Below, piece by piece: positions 18,573-26,610 of a DNA stretch of 33,650 bases. Numbering within the stretch: the stretch's first letter is position 1; each line of letters starts with the position of its first letter. The notes under the pieces are model-generated. The model made no database searches and was not told the origin of the DNA. It saw only the letters and a program-made list of their open reading frames with translations. Made by a program: the position numbers and the translations under genes. This DNA comes from Anaerolineales bacterium (GTDB taxonomy: Bacteria; Chloroflexota; Anaerolineae; 4572-78; J111), in contig JACKAT010000062.1 in assembly GCA_020634935.1 (NCBI GenBank), positions 1 through 33,650 of the forward strand, read 5' to 3'.

Positions 18573-18632
18573 TGGAGCGCCAAAGTTTACTTTGGCCTGA
18601 CCGTGCATGACAAAGCCAGCTTTGTCGCTCCG
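18573..18632 (-). repeat. Two-hairpin REP-like repeat, copy A
   Basis: A 60-bp element bounded by GGAGCG and CGCTCC inverted ends. It contains an 8-bp stem CCAAAGTT..AACTTTGG-type hairpin and a second hairpin GACAAAGC/GCTTTGTC. Reversed, it aligns along its whole length with the copies at 20546-20604 and 27074-27132. Its first stem has C/G where the other copies have T/A, a paired change. It sits in the leader region of the ynjB-like operon. Confidence 0.8.
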
Positions 18633-19001
18633 GCCCAGCTTGACTCCTGTTGCTGTTCCGCAAGTTCGGTTAGACTCTGATCAAAACAGCGCCAATCTGA
18701 GTCGTTACCGTAGTTCTATGCAGTATTGCCACCGAATTATTACAGAACTCTTACGATACCTCTACTATTCTAATGGGCTTTGGGGGTGGAACGGTAAGCC
18801 AGATTACATTGGCCACTATTCCCATTGACTTACGTCTGAGAGGGTTAGGCTAACAGCAGTATAGCCAGTTTCTTAGGGGTTGGCAATTAAATAACGTCCC
18901 CCATACAGAGAAAGGAGATGGGGAGATAAGGCGACCAGGCAATTTCTAAAGCCAACTCCCTAATCTCCTGACACATTGCCCGAGTTATTTAATTTGTCTT
19001 C
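18633..19001. other. Spacer between the cobalt ECF operon and the YnjBCD-like operon, with an imperfect palindrome
   Basis: No gene is supported. The notable structure is at 18885-18994: AATTAAATAAC (18885-18895) is perfectly inverted at 18984-18994, and inner arms around GGAGAT partly pair. It could be a MITE-like element or end structure after cbiO. The promoter of the ynjB-like operon should lie here on the minus strand, but I cannot place it with confidence. Confidence 0.5.
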
Positions 19002-19745
19002 CTAAATTTCATCAAACCAAACCTGGGCCAGACCGGTTTCTGCCAGCACCGCTTGATTGGCCAGCAGATCATCCGGCGACCCGGCAAAGGCCGCTCGACC
19101 GCCGGCCATGACCACCACGTAAGTGGCCCACCGGCGCACCACATTGAGGTCGTGGGTGGCCAGCACGATAGTTTTGCCGCGCTGATGCAGCCGCTTGAAA
19201 ATATCGAAGATACGCCGCCGGCCCCAGGGATCGAGGTTGGCCATTAGTTCATCGCTGATGAGGATATCAGGATCCATAGCCAGCACGCCGGCCAGCGCCA
19301 CCCGCGCCTTTTCCCCGCCGCTGAGGGCGTGGGTCGGGCGCTCCAGCATATCGACTACCTCGCACAACTCGGCGGCCATCCGCACCCGGCGACGAACTTC
19401 CGGTTCGGTCAACCCCAGGTTAAAGGGGCCGAAACTGATGTCTTGCGCTACACTGGCGCTAAACAGTTGTTCATCAGCGTTTTGGAAAACGACGCCCACG
19501 TGCTGCCGTAACGCCTTAAGCGACTTCCGGTCGTAAACCAGCGGCCGGCCGGCAAAGCGCACTTCCCCGGCGTCTGGCCGATACAGACCGTTGCAATGGA
19601 GAAACAAGGTTGACTTGCCGGCCCCATTGCGGCCGATCAGCGCGATATTTTCGCCGCCGGGAAACGTGACGGTTAAACCATCCAGCGCATAGCGCTCCTG
19701 GCCCGGATAGCGGTAGTAGACATCGGCGAATTCGAGCCAGGACAT
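19002..19745 (-). CDS. cbiO: Cobalt ECF transporter ATPase CbiO
   Basis: The ATPase of the energy-coupling-factor cobalt importer, 247 residues from the ATG at 19745, which shares one base with the stop codon of cbiQ (TGATG). Walker A is GRNGAGKST, the Q loop GVVFQNADEQLF (the DEQLF signature of ECF ATPases), the signature LSGGEKARVALAG, Walker B DILISDELMANLD, and the switch His is in LATHDLNVV. Walker B has SDEL instead of the usual DEP but keeps the Asp-Glu pair. It is the last gene of cbiMNQO and is translationally coupled to cbiQ. Confidence 0.93.
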   Translation of the reverse strand: MSWLEFADVYYRYPGQERYALDGLTVTFPGGENIALIGRNGAGKSTLFLHCNGLYRPDAGEVRFAGRPLVYDRKSLKALRQHVGVVFQNADEQLFSASVAQDISFGPFNLGLTEPEVRRRVRMAAELCEVVDMLERPTHALSGGEKARVALAGVLAMDPDILISDELMANLDPWGRRRIFDIFKRLHQRGKTIVLATHDLNVVRRWATYVVVMAGGRAAFAGSPDDLLANQAVLAETGLAQVWFDEI

Positions 19746-20521
19746 CACAGCACCAGCCAAGCGGCAGCCAAACTAAGGATCGCGGCCGCACTCATCGCCA
19801 ACAACTTATCACTACGATAATAGGTCGTCGGCAAAACTTGCAGATGACCGCCCTCGTATCCCCGGGCATCGAGCGCCGTTTGCAATCGCTGGCTGCGCTG
19901 GAAGGCCTCGATGAACAGCCGGCTGCCCAGTAACCCCGCGCTCGACATTCCCCGCCAATAGGAGCTGTAACCCAGCCGGCTGTCCTGGGCCACATACATA
20001 CGGTTTAAACTCTCCATCAATACAAAGATAAAACGGTACATCACCGTCATCAGATCGATAAGAATCGGCGAGAACCGCAACCGGCGCAGCAGATCGACCA
20101 GATCGACCAGGGGCGTGGTCAAGGCCAGGAAGTTCATGGCCGACGCCGCCCCCAACGCGCGCAGCACCAGATTAGCGGCTTTAAAGATATCGTCCGGGGT
20201 AGAGGAAATCCACAGGGGGCCAACCGGCAGCAGCCAGGCATCGGGGTTGGCCGGGGCGTTAAGGCTGACGCTAAGCGCCACCGCCACCGTGGCTAAGGCC
20301 AGAAAGAAGAGTTCAGCCAGCAGCACCCGGCCAAAAACAAGCACCGGCAGCCCGGCTTGCCACACCGCCAGCCCCCACATCCAAGCCACCGCCAGCAAAC
20401 TCACCACCGGATGATTAAACGCCAAACACAATCCCAAGACAATTACGGCCAGCCCGGCTTTTTGGGCCGGGTCTACCGCCCGGATTTTATTACTGTAAGC
20501 ATAGCAATCGATGATATGCAA
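19745..20521 (-). CDS. cbiQ: Cobalt ECF transporter transmembrane subunit CbiQ (T component)
   Basis: The transmembrane coupling subunit that links CbiM/CbiN to the ATPase, about 258 residues with five or six helices. I place the start at TTG 20521, seven bases after AGAGGA; translation then begins HIIDCYAYSNKIRAVDPAQK, as expected for CbiQ. The frame stays open to a GTG at 20575, but that stretch lies in a repeat element and would encode a poorly supported N terminus. Family coupling motifs are seen as SQRLQTALDARGYEGG (the ARG signature). It follows cbiN by 128 bp, the only large gap in the operon, filled by the repeat. Confidence 0.9.
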   Translation of the reverse strand: MHIIDCYAYSNKIRAVDPAQKAGLAVIVLGLCLAFNHPVVSLLAVAWMWGLAVWQAGLPVLVFGRVLLAELFFLALATVAVALSVSLNAPANPDAWLLPVGPLWISSTPDDIFKAANLVLRALGAASAMNFLALTTPLVDLVDLLRRLRFSPILIDLMTVMYRFIFVLMESLNRMYVAQDSRLGYSSYWRGMSSAGLLGSRLFIEAFQRSQRLQTALDARGYEGGHLQVLPTTYYRSDKLLAMSAAAILSLAAAWLVL

Positions 20522-20545
20522 CGACGAGTCCTCTGACAACAAAAT

Positions 20546-20604
20546 TGGAGCGACAAAGCTGGCTTTGTCATTCACATTAAGTCAAAGTAAACTTTGACGC
20601 TCCA
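20546..20604 (+). repeat. Two-hairpin REP-like repeat, copy B (between cbiN and cbiQ)
   Basis: Bounded by TGGAGCG and CGCTCCA. The first hairpin is GACAAAGC/GCTTTGTC and the second GTCAAAGT/ACTTTGAC. It is inside the cbiMNQO transcript, so it would be folded in the mRNA just before the cbiQ ribosome site, where it could tune cbiQ translation or mRNA decay. Confidence 0.85.
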
Positions 20605-20649
20605 GAAATCAATCAATGGTTTAATACCAACCGTCCACCACGTCCCTCA

Positions 20650-20982
20650 TCAACTATCCGGTGATGATTGTTGGGCCGCCTTCCGCCCCCGCAAATACCC
20701 GAACAGATAGCCGATCAGAATCCCGCCGGCCGCAGCCTGAAGCGCAAACAGCATGCTTTCCGTCTCACCGCCGGGGGGCGTCCAAAAGTTGGTAATCCAT
20801 TGCGAGTTATAGTCGGGCGCGATGGCGGTAATCGCCTTGGCCCCGGCATTGTCTGAGCCGCCAAACTGGCTGTCTCGAACCACAAAGAGGGGGATAGCCA
20901 TTAGCAGCACTATCGCCACGATACCCAAAATAATGAGGCCCGCCCCGAGTCGTTTAGGTTGGTTTTGTAGCTGCGAACTCAT
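20650..20982 (-). CDS. cbiN: Cobalt transport accessory subunit CbiN
   Basis: CbiN is the small two-helix partner that CbiM needs for metal loading. The 110-residue protein has a first helix (about 13-35, LIILGIVAIVLLMAIPLFVV), the conserved extracytoplasmic part FGGSDNAGAKAITAIAPDYNSQWITNFWTPPGGETESMLFALQAA, and a second helix (about 85-98) with a basic end GYLRGRK. All match the family. The start ATG has AGGAGG at good spacing within the end of cbiM, and one base separates the cbiM stop from it. Confidence 0.92.
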   Translation of the reverse strand: MSSQLQNQPKRLGAGLIILGIVAIVLLMAIPLFVVRDSQFGGSDNAGAKAITAIAPDYNSQWITNFWTPPGGETESMLFALQAAAGGILIGYLFGYLRGRKAAQQSSPDS

Positions 20983-20983
20983 C

Positions 20984-21745
20984 TTACGCCTCCTGTAAAC
21001 CTAAGGCTTGCATTTCGGCGGTTGCGGATGTCTGCAGTGCATTAAAGATCAGGACCGTCAAAATACCCTCAGCCACGGCCAGCGGAATTTGGGTTACGGC
21101 AAAGATACCGGCGAAGGTCAACCACGAGCCCATAAAGCCACTGACCGGGTCTGGAAAGGCCAGCGCCAATTGGGAAGTGGTAATAACGTAGGTGGCTAAA
21201 TCGGCCACGAAGGCGGTTACAAACACATTAACATAGCTCGGCGCTTTACCCCGCAACAGCCGCCACACCCCGTAGGCGATCAACGGCCCGCCGATGGCCA
21301 TACTCATCGCATTAGCCCCTAAGGTTGAAATGCCGCCATGCGCGACCAGTAACGCTTGAAAGATTAAGGCAATAGTGCCTAAGATGCCCACCACAAACGG
21401 GCCAAATAAAATCGTGCCTAAGCCGGTGCCGGTTGGATGGCTGCTGGAGCCGGTTACACTGGGGATTTTCAGGGCGCTCAGGACAAAGATAAAACCGCCG
21501 GCCAGCCCCAGCAACAGCCGCTGCTCCGGTTTCTCGGTCAATAACTTCTTAACTTTGATGAAACCGATGATCCAAAACGGCAGCGCCACCAGCCACCAAA
21601 AAACAGCCCAACCGAGCGGCAGGAAACCTTCCATAATATGCATACTCGACGGCGCTGCGGCCGGATAGGCCCAGGCTATCCGAACCCCTAGCAGCAGGGG
21701 CAACACCAACAGCATACTCCAGCGTAACCGTTTGTGAAATGTCAT
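20984..21745 (-). CDS. cbiM: Cobalt ECF transporter substrate-binding subunit CbiM
   Basis: CbiM is the membrane S component that captures Co2+. I start at the ATG at 21745 because GAGG lies five bases upstream and a signal peptide follows (MTFHKRLRWSMLLVLPLLLGVRIAWA); a longer frame to 21808 crosses a palindrome and has no merit. The hallmark MHIMEGFLP follows, and later SSSHPTGTGLGTILFGPFVVGILG and LGANAMSMAIGGP. In studied CbiM/NikM proteins the N-terminal Met amine and the next His bind the metal, and the signal peptide is cut right before Met-His. Here nine residues (YPAAAPSS and one more depending on the cut) seem to lie between the AWA site and MHI. First gene of the riboswitch-controlled operon. 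Confidence 0.93.
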   Translation of the reverse strand: MTFHKRLRWSMLLVLPLLLGVRIAWAYPAAAPSSMHIMEGFLPLGWAVFWWLVALPFWIIGFIKVKKLLTEKPEQRLLLGLAGGFIFVLSALKIPSVTGSSSHPTGTGLGTILFGPFVVGILGTIALIFQALLVAHGGISTLGANAMSMAIGGPLIAYGVWRLLRGKAPSYVNVFVTAFVADLATYVITTSQLALAFPDPVSGFMGSWLTFAGIFAVTQIPLAVAEGILTVLIFNALQTSATAEMQALGLQEA

Positions 21746-21798
21746 CGTAACCTCACCCTCTATTAAACAGGCGTATGACCTCAAGAGCAACCAACTTT

Positions 21799-21826
21799 GG
21801 TCAGACAAACTTAAGTTTGTCTGACC
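21799..21826. repeat. Perfect 28-bp palindrome in the cbiM leader
   Basis: The two 14-base halves are exact inverse copies around a central CTTAAG. It lies between the leader terminator and the cbiM ribosome site, so it would form a hairpin only in read-through transcripts. The core ACAA-N-CTTAAG-N-TTGT is shared with the 36-bp palindrome upstream of the Crp/Fnr gene. Confidence 0.75.
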
Positions 21827-21860
21827 CTCTCTTAATTATTGAGGCGATACGAAAGGCCAA

Positions 21861-21899
21861 TACAAACAAAAACCCGACCTTGTGAGTGAAGGTCGGGTG
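21861..21899 (-). terminator. Intrinsic terminator of the cobalamin riboswitch
   Basis: On the minus strand ACCCGACCTT and AAGGTCGGGT (21889-21898 and 21872-21881) make a perfect 10-bp stem with a seven-base loop, followed by TTTTTGTTTGTA. It sits between the aptamer and cbiM, so it is the expected expression platform for an OFF switch by early termination. Confidence 0.85.
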
Positions 21900-21964
21900 A
21901 AAACGACGAAACTTTTCTGTCGTACTACCTGCTTCCACGTCCTTCCCACGAGGCGATGCAAAGC

Positions 21965-22165
<201 letters not shown>

Positions 22166-22177
22166 TATTATCTGCGC

Positions 22178-22206
22178 ATTATATCGACAATGGCCCGGAA
22201 GAGCAA
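22178..22206 (-). promoter_or_regulatory. Promoter of the cbiMNQO operon
   Basis: On the minus strand a perfect TATAAT (22178-22183) is preceded after 17 bases by TTGCTC (22201-22206). Initiation about seven bases downstream would start the RNA just before the riboswitch P1 stem. It lies 37 bp after the stop of the dehydrogenase gene, so the cobalt operon has its own promoter. Confidence 0.7.
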
Positions 22207-22242
22207 ATACAGACCGGATGCGGTTGGCCCGTTCTGCCCCCG

Positions 22243-24702
22243 CTAAACTCCCCATCGGTTCCGGCGCAAAATCTCATCAGCCGTCTGGACTGTGCTGACT
22301 TGATGGTTCGGCAGCGGTAAAATTCGTTCATGGAGGGTGTCGATAATCCACTCTTTCTGCGGGAAAAATGCCTCCTCCAACTCAGCCGGCGGCGTGATCC
22401 AGTTGCGCGCGCCGACGATCGCCACCGGCCCATCCAGATCATCGAAGGCGATCTGGCTGATATTGGAGGCCATCGTGTGCAGGAATGAACCGCGTTCGCA
22501 GGCATCGGAGGCCAGCACGATCTTGCCCGTTTTTTTGACCGACGCGATAATCGGTTCGTAGTTGAGCGGATTGATGAAGCGGGTATCGATCACCTCGCAG
22601 GAGAGGCCGTATTTTTCGGCCAGCTCATCGGCGGCGGCCAGCGCCCGGTACAGTGTCGCGCCGATGGTGACCAGGGTCACATCCTGTCCGCTGCGGCGTA
22701 CCACCGGCTCGCCCAGCGGCACTTCATAGTAATCGACCGGCACCCCACCTTCGACCAGTATTTCCGGTTCAGAGTAGAGCCGCTGGCTTTCGAAGAAAAC
22801 GACCGGATCGGTGCCTCGCAGGGCCAGATTGAGCATGCCTTTGGCGTCGTACGGGGTGGCCGGGAACATCACTTGCAGGCCCGGAATATGAGCCACCAAC
22901 GAGGTCCAATCCTGCGAATGCTGCGCCCCATACTTAGCGCCAACCGACACCCGCAGCACCAACGGCATCGACAGCACGTTGGCCGACATCGCCTGCCATT
23001 TAGCCATTTGATTAAAAATTTCATCGCCGGCCCGGCCCATAAAATCGCTGTACATCAACTCGGCCACCACCCGACCGCCGCTGAGGGCATAACCGACCGC
23101 TGTGCCGACGATAGCGCCTTCAGAGATGGACGTATTAAACAGGCGGTGGTACGGCAGCGCCTCGGTCAGGCCGCGATAGACGCCAAACGCGCCGCCCCAA
23201 TCGCGGTTCTCCTCGCCATAAGCCACCATCGTCGGGTCTTCGTAGAAGCGGTGGATCATCGCTTCAAAGAGGGCTTCGGCATAGGTTAGCGTGCGCAGTT
23301 TGGGGAGAGGCTGGCCGTTAGCATCAAGCCCAAAGCGATGTTTGGCAAAAGTGACGTTCAGGCGGGTCTGCTCTTTGGGTAGCAAAACCACCGGCTCACC
23401 CTCGGCCATGTGATCTTTGAACGTGTTGGCAAACATCATCCGGCCGATGGCCTCGCCCCGGCCGTCGACGCGAGGTGAAATCTCCAGTGAACTAGCCGCT
23501 TGCAAAACCGCCACCATCCGCTCGACCGCTTTAGCCTGAATAGCCTCCAACGCCTGGGCCGAGGCGTGACCGTTCTCTTCCAGATAGGCCCTGAACGTCA
23601 CCAGCGAGTCGTGTTGGCTCCAAGCGTCGATTTCATCCCGGTCGCGATAGGCCGAGGCGTCGGACGGGGAGTGGCCGGAGAAGCGATAGGTAATCGTATC
23701 CAACAAGACCGGGCCGCGTCCCGCCTCCAGGATTTTGCGCTTGCGGGCGATGGCGTCGGCCACGGCCAGCGGGTTCAGGCCGTCGATCCGTTCGGCGTGC
23801 ATGGCCTCAGGATTAACCCCCAGGCCGATCCGGGCCAGCACGCCAAAGCCCATCGTTTCGCCCTGCGGTTGGCCGCCCATCCCGTAGAAATTATCAACAA
23901 AGTTGAACAGAATGGGCGGATTGCCGCCGATCTCTTTCGGCCACAAAGTGCGGTACTGATCCATTGCCGCCACCATCATCGCCTCCCACACCGGCCCGCA
24001 GCCGGTCGAGGCGTCGCCGATGTTGGCGATGACAATGCCGGGCCGGCGGTTGATCCGCTTGAACAGCGCCGAACCGACAGCGATATCGGCCGAGCCGCCG
24101 ACAATGGCGTTGTTGGGCATCACCCCAAACGGGGCGAAGAAGGCGTGCATCGAGCCGCCCATACCTTTGTTGAAACCATTTTCGCGGCCAAAGATTTCGG
24201 CCAGCGTGCCGTATAATATGTAATCGACGGCCACGTCCTTAACCGTCCCCCCGGCAAACTGCTCGACAACCCGCAGTGGCGCGCCTTCCAAATAACGCTC
24301 CATCGTCTGGGTCAGTGTCTCGTCGCTCAACTGGGCAATGGCCGAGAAGCACTTGGCCAAGATTTCACCGTGGCTGCGATGGGAGCCAAAGATAAAATCA
24401 TCGGGCGTGAGGTGGTAAGCCTGGCCGACCGCCGACGCTTCCTGCCCAATGGACAGGTGGGCCGGGCCGCGATGGTTGTACTCGAGGCCCTGATACGCTC
24501 CCTCTTTCTTGAGTCGATCCAGGGCCGTCTCGAATTCGCGAATGTAAACCATATCCCGGTACATCCGCACCAGGGTGGCGGGGCCGTAAATTTCAGCTTC
24601 TCGTTGGGGATTGGCGACGTAGGCGTTGACCGGCAGGCGGGGGCCTTCGATAAACGAGGTTTGGCGGGCCTCGACCGGGTCGATTTTGATGAGTTTTGTC
24701 AT
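22243..24702 (-). CDS. Fused 2-oxoacid dehydrogenase E1 (alpha and beta subunits in one chain)
   Basis: The thiamine-diphosphate decarboxylase of a 2-oxoacid dehydrogenase complex, 819 residues with alpha and beta parts joined. The alpha part (about 40-415) has HRGPAHLSIGQEASAVG, GSHRSHGEILAK and GFNKGMGGSMHAFF. The beta part (about 465-800) has LTYAEALFEAMIHRF, GEENRDWGGAFGV, NTSISEGAIVGTAVGYAL and VIDTRFINPLN. The ThDP/Mg motif deviates: GDG is GDA at 229-231, and the closing Asn is in VDN (271), about 12 residues further than normal. There is also an insertion of about 45 residues at 117-165. The start ATG follows CAGGAG. It is 18 bp downstream of E2, and E3 is absent. The substrate (acetoin, pyruvate or branched chain) cannot be decided from sequence alone. 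Confidence 0.88.
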   Translation of the reverse strand: MTKLIKIDPVEARQTSFIEGPRLPVNAYVANPQREAEIYGPATLVRMYRDMVYIREFETALDRLKKEGAYQGLEYNHRGPAHLSIGQEASAVGQAYHLTPDDFIFGSHRSHGEILAKCFSAIAQLSDETLTQTMERYLEGAPLRVVEQFAGGTVKDVAVDYILYGTLAEIFGRENGFNKGMGGSMHAFFAPFGVMPNNAIVGGSADIAVGSALFKRINRRPGIVIANIGDASTGCGPVWEAMMVAAMDQYRTLWPKEIGGNPPILFNFVDNFYGMGGQPQGETMGFGVLARIGLGVNPEAMHAERIDGLNPLAVADAIARKRKILEAGRGPVLLDTITYRFSGHSPSDASAYRDRDEIDAWSQHDSLVTFRAYLEENGHASAQALEAIQAKAVERMVAVLQAASSLEISPRVDGRGEAIGRMMFANTFKDHMAEGEPVVLLPKEQTRLNVTFAKHRFGLDANGQPLPKLRTLTYAEALFEAMIHRFYEDPTMVAYGEENRDWGGAFGVYRGLTEALPYHRLFNTSISEGAIVGTAVGYALSGGRVVAELMYSDFMGRAGDEIFNQMAKWQAMSANVLSMPLVLRVSVGAKYGAQHSQDWTSLVAHIPGLQVMFPATPYDAKGMLNLALRGTDPVVFFESQRLYSEPEILVEGGVPVDYYEVPLGEPVVRRSGQDVTLVTIGATLYRALAAADELAEKYGLSCEVIDTRFINPLNYEPIIASVKKTGKIVLASDACERGSFLHTMASNISQIAFDDLDGPVAIVGARNWITPPAELEEAFFPQKEWIIDTLHERILPLPNHQVSTVQTADEILRRNRWGV

Positions 24703-24720
24703 GGAATACTCCTGGTTGGG

Positions 24721-25989
24721 CTATAAAGCCAGTAATAATTCAAAGTCGGCCAGTCCCTGACAGACGGTCTGCAAAAAACGCGCGGCCGGCGCGCCATCGA
24801 CCACCTGGTGGTTGAAGGTCAGAGACAGCCCCAGCTGGGGAACGAATTCCACCCCGCCGTCGCGTTCAACGGGCTTGAGGTTGATGTTGCATACGCCCAA
24901 AACCGCCACCTGGGGGGGGTTCAGCACCGGGGTAAAGCTCTCGACGCCCAGACCGCCCAGATTACTCACGGTAAAGGTGCCGCCGTTGAGGTCGACGGGC
25001 GCGATCGTCCCATCCCGGCAGGCCGCGGCCAGGCGTTTGCTCTCCGCCGCAATCTGGCTCAGGCTGAGGGTGTGGGCGTTGCGGATGACCGGCACCATTA
25101 AGCCCCGGGGCGTATCGACCGCCACCGCCAGGTGAACGTTTTTATACTGGGCCAGGGTGTTACCGCTGAACAGCGCGTTCAACTGAGGATGCTGCCGCAG
25201 CAGACGCGATACGCCGAACAGCACCAGATCGGTGACGGTCATAGGCTGGAGACCCAACCCGGCGGCGCTTTGCTTGAGGCGTTGGCGGTAGGCCTGCAGA
25301 CGGCGAGCATCGGCAGACGCGTGCAGCGTCAGTTGGGCCGTGGTTTGCAGCGAGGCCAGCATGCGGTCGGCGATGAGTTTACGCATGCCCTTTACCGGCG
25401 CTATCTCAACTTCATCAACCGGCGCGCCGGTCGGGACGGAGGTGGGGTGAAGGGGCGGGGCTTGAGACGCTGTCTGGGCCGGCCGGTCGATCACGCGGGC
25501 GGTTAGCACGGCCTGAACATCGCGCTCCATCACTCGCCCACCGGGGCCACTGCCCTGAACCCCGGTCAGATCGAGGCCGGCCGTATCGGCCAACCGTCTG
25601 GCCCGAGGCGAGATTTTGAGGCGGGGGGTAGGCGCAGTCGATCCGCCTGAGCCTGTGGCTAGTATGGGGGGGTTGGGGCTGGTGGTTGGGGCGGTTTCGC
25701 TCTCGTCGTGATCGGCCGTGCCGTTGGGGCGAAACGGCGTCACATCCTCGCCCGGCCGGCCGATAACCGCGATGGTGGTCAAAACCGGAACTTCCTCTCC
25801 CGCCTGAAAAAACAGATCCAACACCATGCCGGACGCGGGCGCTTCCACCTCCATCATCGCTTTGTCAGTTTCGATTTCACACAGAATGTCACCGGCGGTG
25901 ACGGTATCGCCCTTTTCTTTTTTCCAGGCGGCAATCAGGCAGCGTTCGACAGTGTTCCCCTGCCGGGGCATAACAACAGCAGTGGCCAT
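24721..25989 (-). CDS. Dihydrolipoamide acyltransferase (E2) of a 2-oxoacid dehydrogenase complex
   Basis: The core acyltransferase of the complex, 422 residues. Residues 1-80 are a lipoyl domain with the modified lysine at 43 in ETDKAMMEV. A Pro/Thr-rich linker follows, then an E3/E1-binding domain (about 124-160, ISPRARRLADTAGLDLTGVQGSGPGGRVMERDV), a second linker, and the catalytic domain (about 195-422). The active-site segment is NHQVVDGAPAARFL, with His394 and Asp398; the usual Arg after His is Gln. The ATG has GAGAGGT upstream. It is the first gene of an operon with the fused E1, so they should assemble together; an E3 from elsewhere is needed. Confidence 0.93.
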   Translation of the reverse strand: MATAVVMPRQGNTVERCLIAAWKKEKGDTVTAGDILCEIETDKAMMEVEAPASGMVLDLFFQAGEEVPVLTTIAVIGRPGEDVTPFRPNGTADHDESETAPTTSPNPPILATGSGGSTAPTPRLKISPRARRLADTAGLDLTGVQGSGPGGRVMERDVQAVLTARVIDRPAQTASQAPPLHPTSVPTGAPVDEVEIAPVKGMRKLIADRMLASLQTTAQLTLHASADARRLQAYRQRLKQSAAGLGLQPMTVTDLVLFGVSRLLRQHPQLNALFSGNTLAQYKNVHLAVAVDTPRGLMVPVIRNAHTLSLSQIAAESKRLAAACRDGTIAPVDLNGGTFTVSNLGGLGVESFTPVLNPPQVAVLGVCNINLKPVERDGGVEFVPQLGLSLTFNHQVVDGAPAARFLQTVCQGLADFELLLAL

Positions 25990-26038
25990 TAGTGGTTACC
26001 TCTCGTGACGTAGTGTCAGTATTGATGATGATCATAGG

Positions 26039-26184
26039 TAACCCAAGTTGCCACCTTGCCCGGAATAGACCTTTAGGGTTTTCAAAATGGCCTTATCCCG
26101 ACCAGAATTTGGCTATTTAACGCCATTTCGGGTCAAAATCATGGTCGAAACCCTAAAGGTCTGGCAGGGTAGCCACTTGAGTTA
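26039..26184. repeat. Imperfect 146-bp palindrome
   Basis: Arms of about 40 bases (26039-26081 and 26147-26184) pair with a few mismatches and one 5-6-base bulge. The innermost 13 bases, GACCTTTAGGGTT at 26068-26080, are perfectly inverted. TAGGTAA occurs at both edges (26035-26041 and 26183-26189) but overlaps the arms, so a target duplication is possible and not proven. Confidence 0.55.
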
Positions 26185-26252
26185 GGTAAGGCATCCGCTA
26201 TCAGCGGTCAGCCGTCAGGTTTATGACTAAAGATAACTTTTGGCCTTATAAT

Positions 26253-26397
26253 GGGTTCTCACTACCTTTGCACTTTAAAGTATTATGGCCAGAAACCAGG
26301 TTTTTTAGCGTAAAAAAGGGCGCTTTTTGCCCCAAAAGGCCATCAATTAGGCCTCAAAAACCGGGTTTCTAAAAAAGCACAAACATAGTGGGGTTCT
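26253..26397. mobile_element. 131-bp MITE-like element with 7-bp target duplication
   Basis: The element at 26260-26390 begins CACTACCTTTG and ends with the inverse CAAACATAGTG (CACTA exact at both tips). An inner 15-bp stem (26291-26305 with 26356-26370, one mismatch) adds symmetry. The 7-base sequence GGGTTCT directly flanks both ends (26253-26259 and 26391-26397). Confidence 0.65.
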
Positions 26398-26434
26398 ATA
26401 ACTCAAAAGTTTGGCAAAAAAACTCATAGCCGCA

Positions 26435-26460
26435 GCCTGAGCGCTGATAAGCTCAGGCTA
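26435..26460. repeat. Hairpin AGCCTGAGC/GCTCAGGCT
   Basis: A perfect 9-bp stem around an 7-8-base loop, with outer AGCC/GGCT able to extend the pairing across a small bulge (from about 26427 to 26466). No T-run follows, so it is not a convincing terminator. Confidence 0.5.
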
Positions 26461-26531
26461 TTATGGCTCATCCGGGCAAAATTTACAAGGTATTATTGGG
26501 TTCTGGTCTTAACAAATGATAAGGTGTGATT

Positions 26532-26610
26532 GGAGTTTATGGAGTTTATAGAGTTTATGGAGTTTGTAGAGTTTATGGAGTTTATAGAGTTTAGAGTTTA
26601 TGGAGTTTAT
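26532..26610. repeat. 9-bp tandem repeat (GGAGTTTAT/AGAGTTTAT)
   Basis: Eight 9-base units and one 7-base unit of [GA]GAGTTTAT lie head to tail. The alternation of G and A at the first base makes a partial 18-base period. Because 9 is a multiple of 3, both strands stay open and produce repetitive peptides, but no ribosome site or family supports a gene. Confidence 0.85.

Noticed and set aside
18546..19001. TPP riboswitch upstream of the YnjB-like operon
   Set aside because: Looked for because thiamine was proposed as substrate; the conserved CTGAGA and ACC-type TPP motifs in correct order are not present.
21746..21808. 21-residue upstream extension of CbiM
   Set aside because: It crosses a perfect palindrome and precedes a proper signal peptide with its own ribosome site.
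23500..24216. 238-codon frame opposite the E1 gene
   Set aside because: Antisense shadow of a conserved enzyme with no family features.
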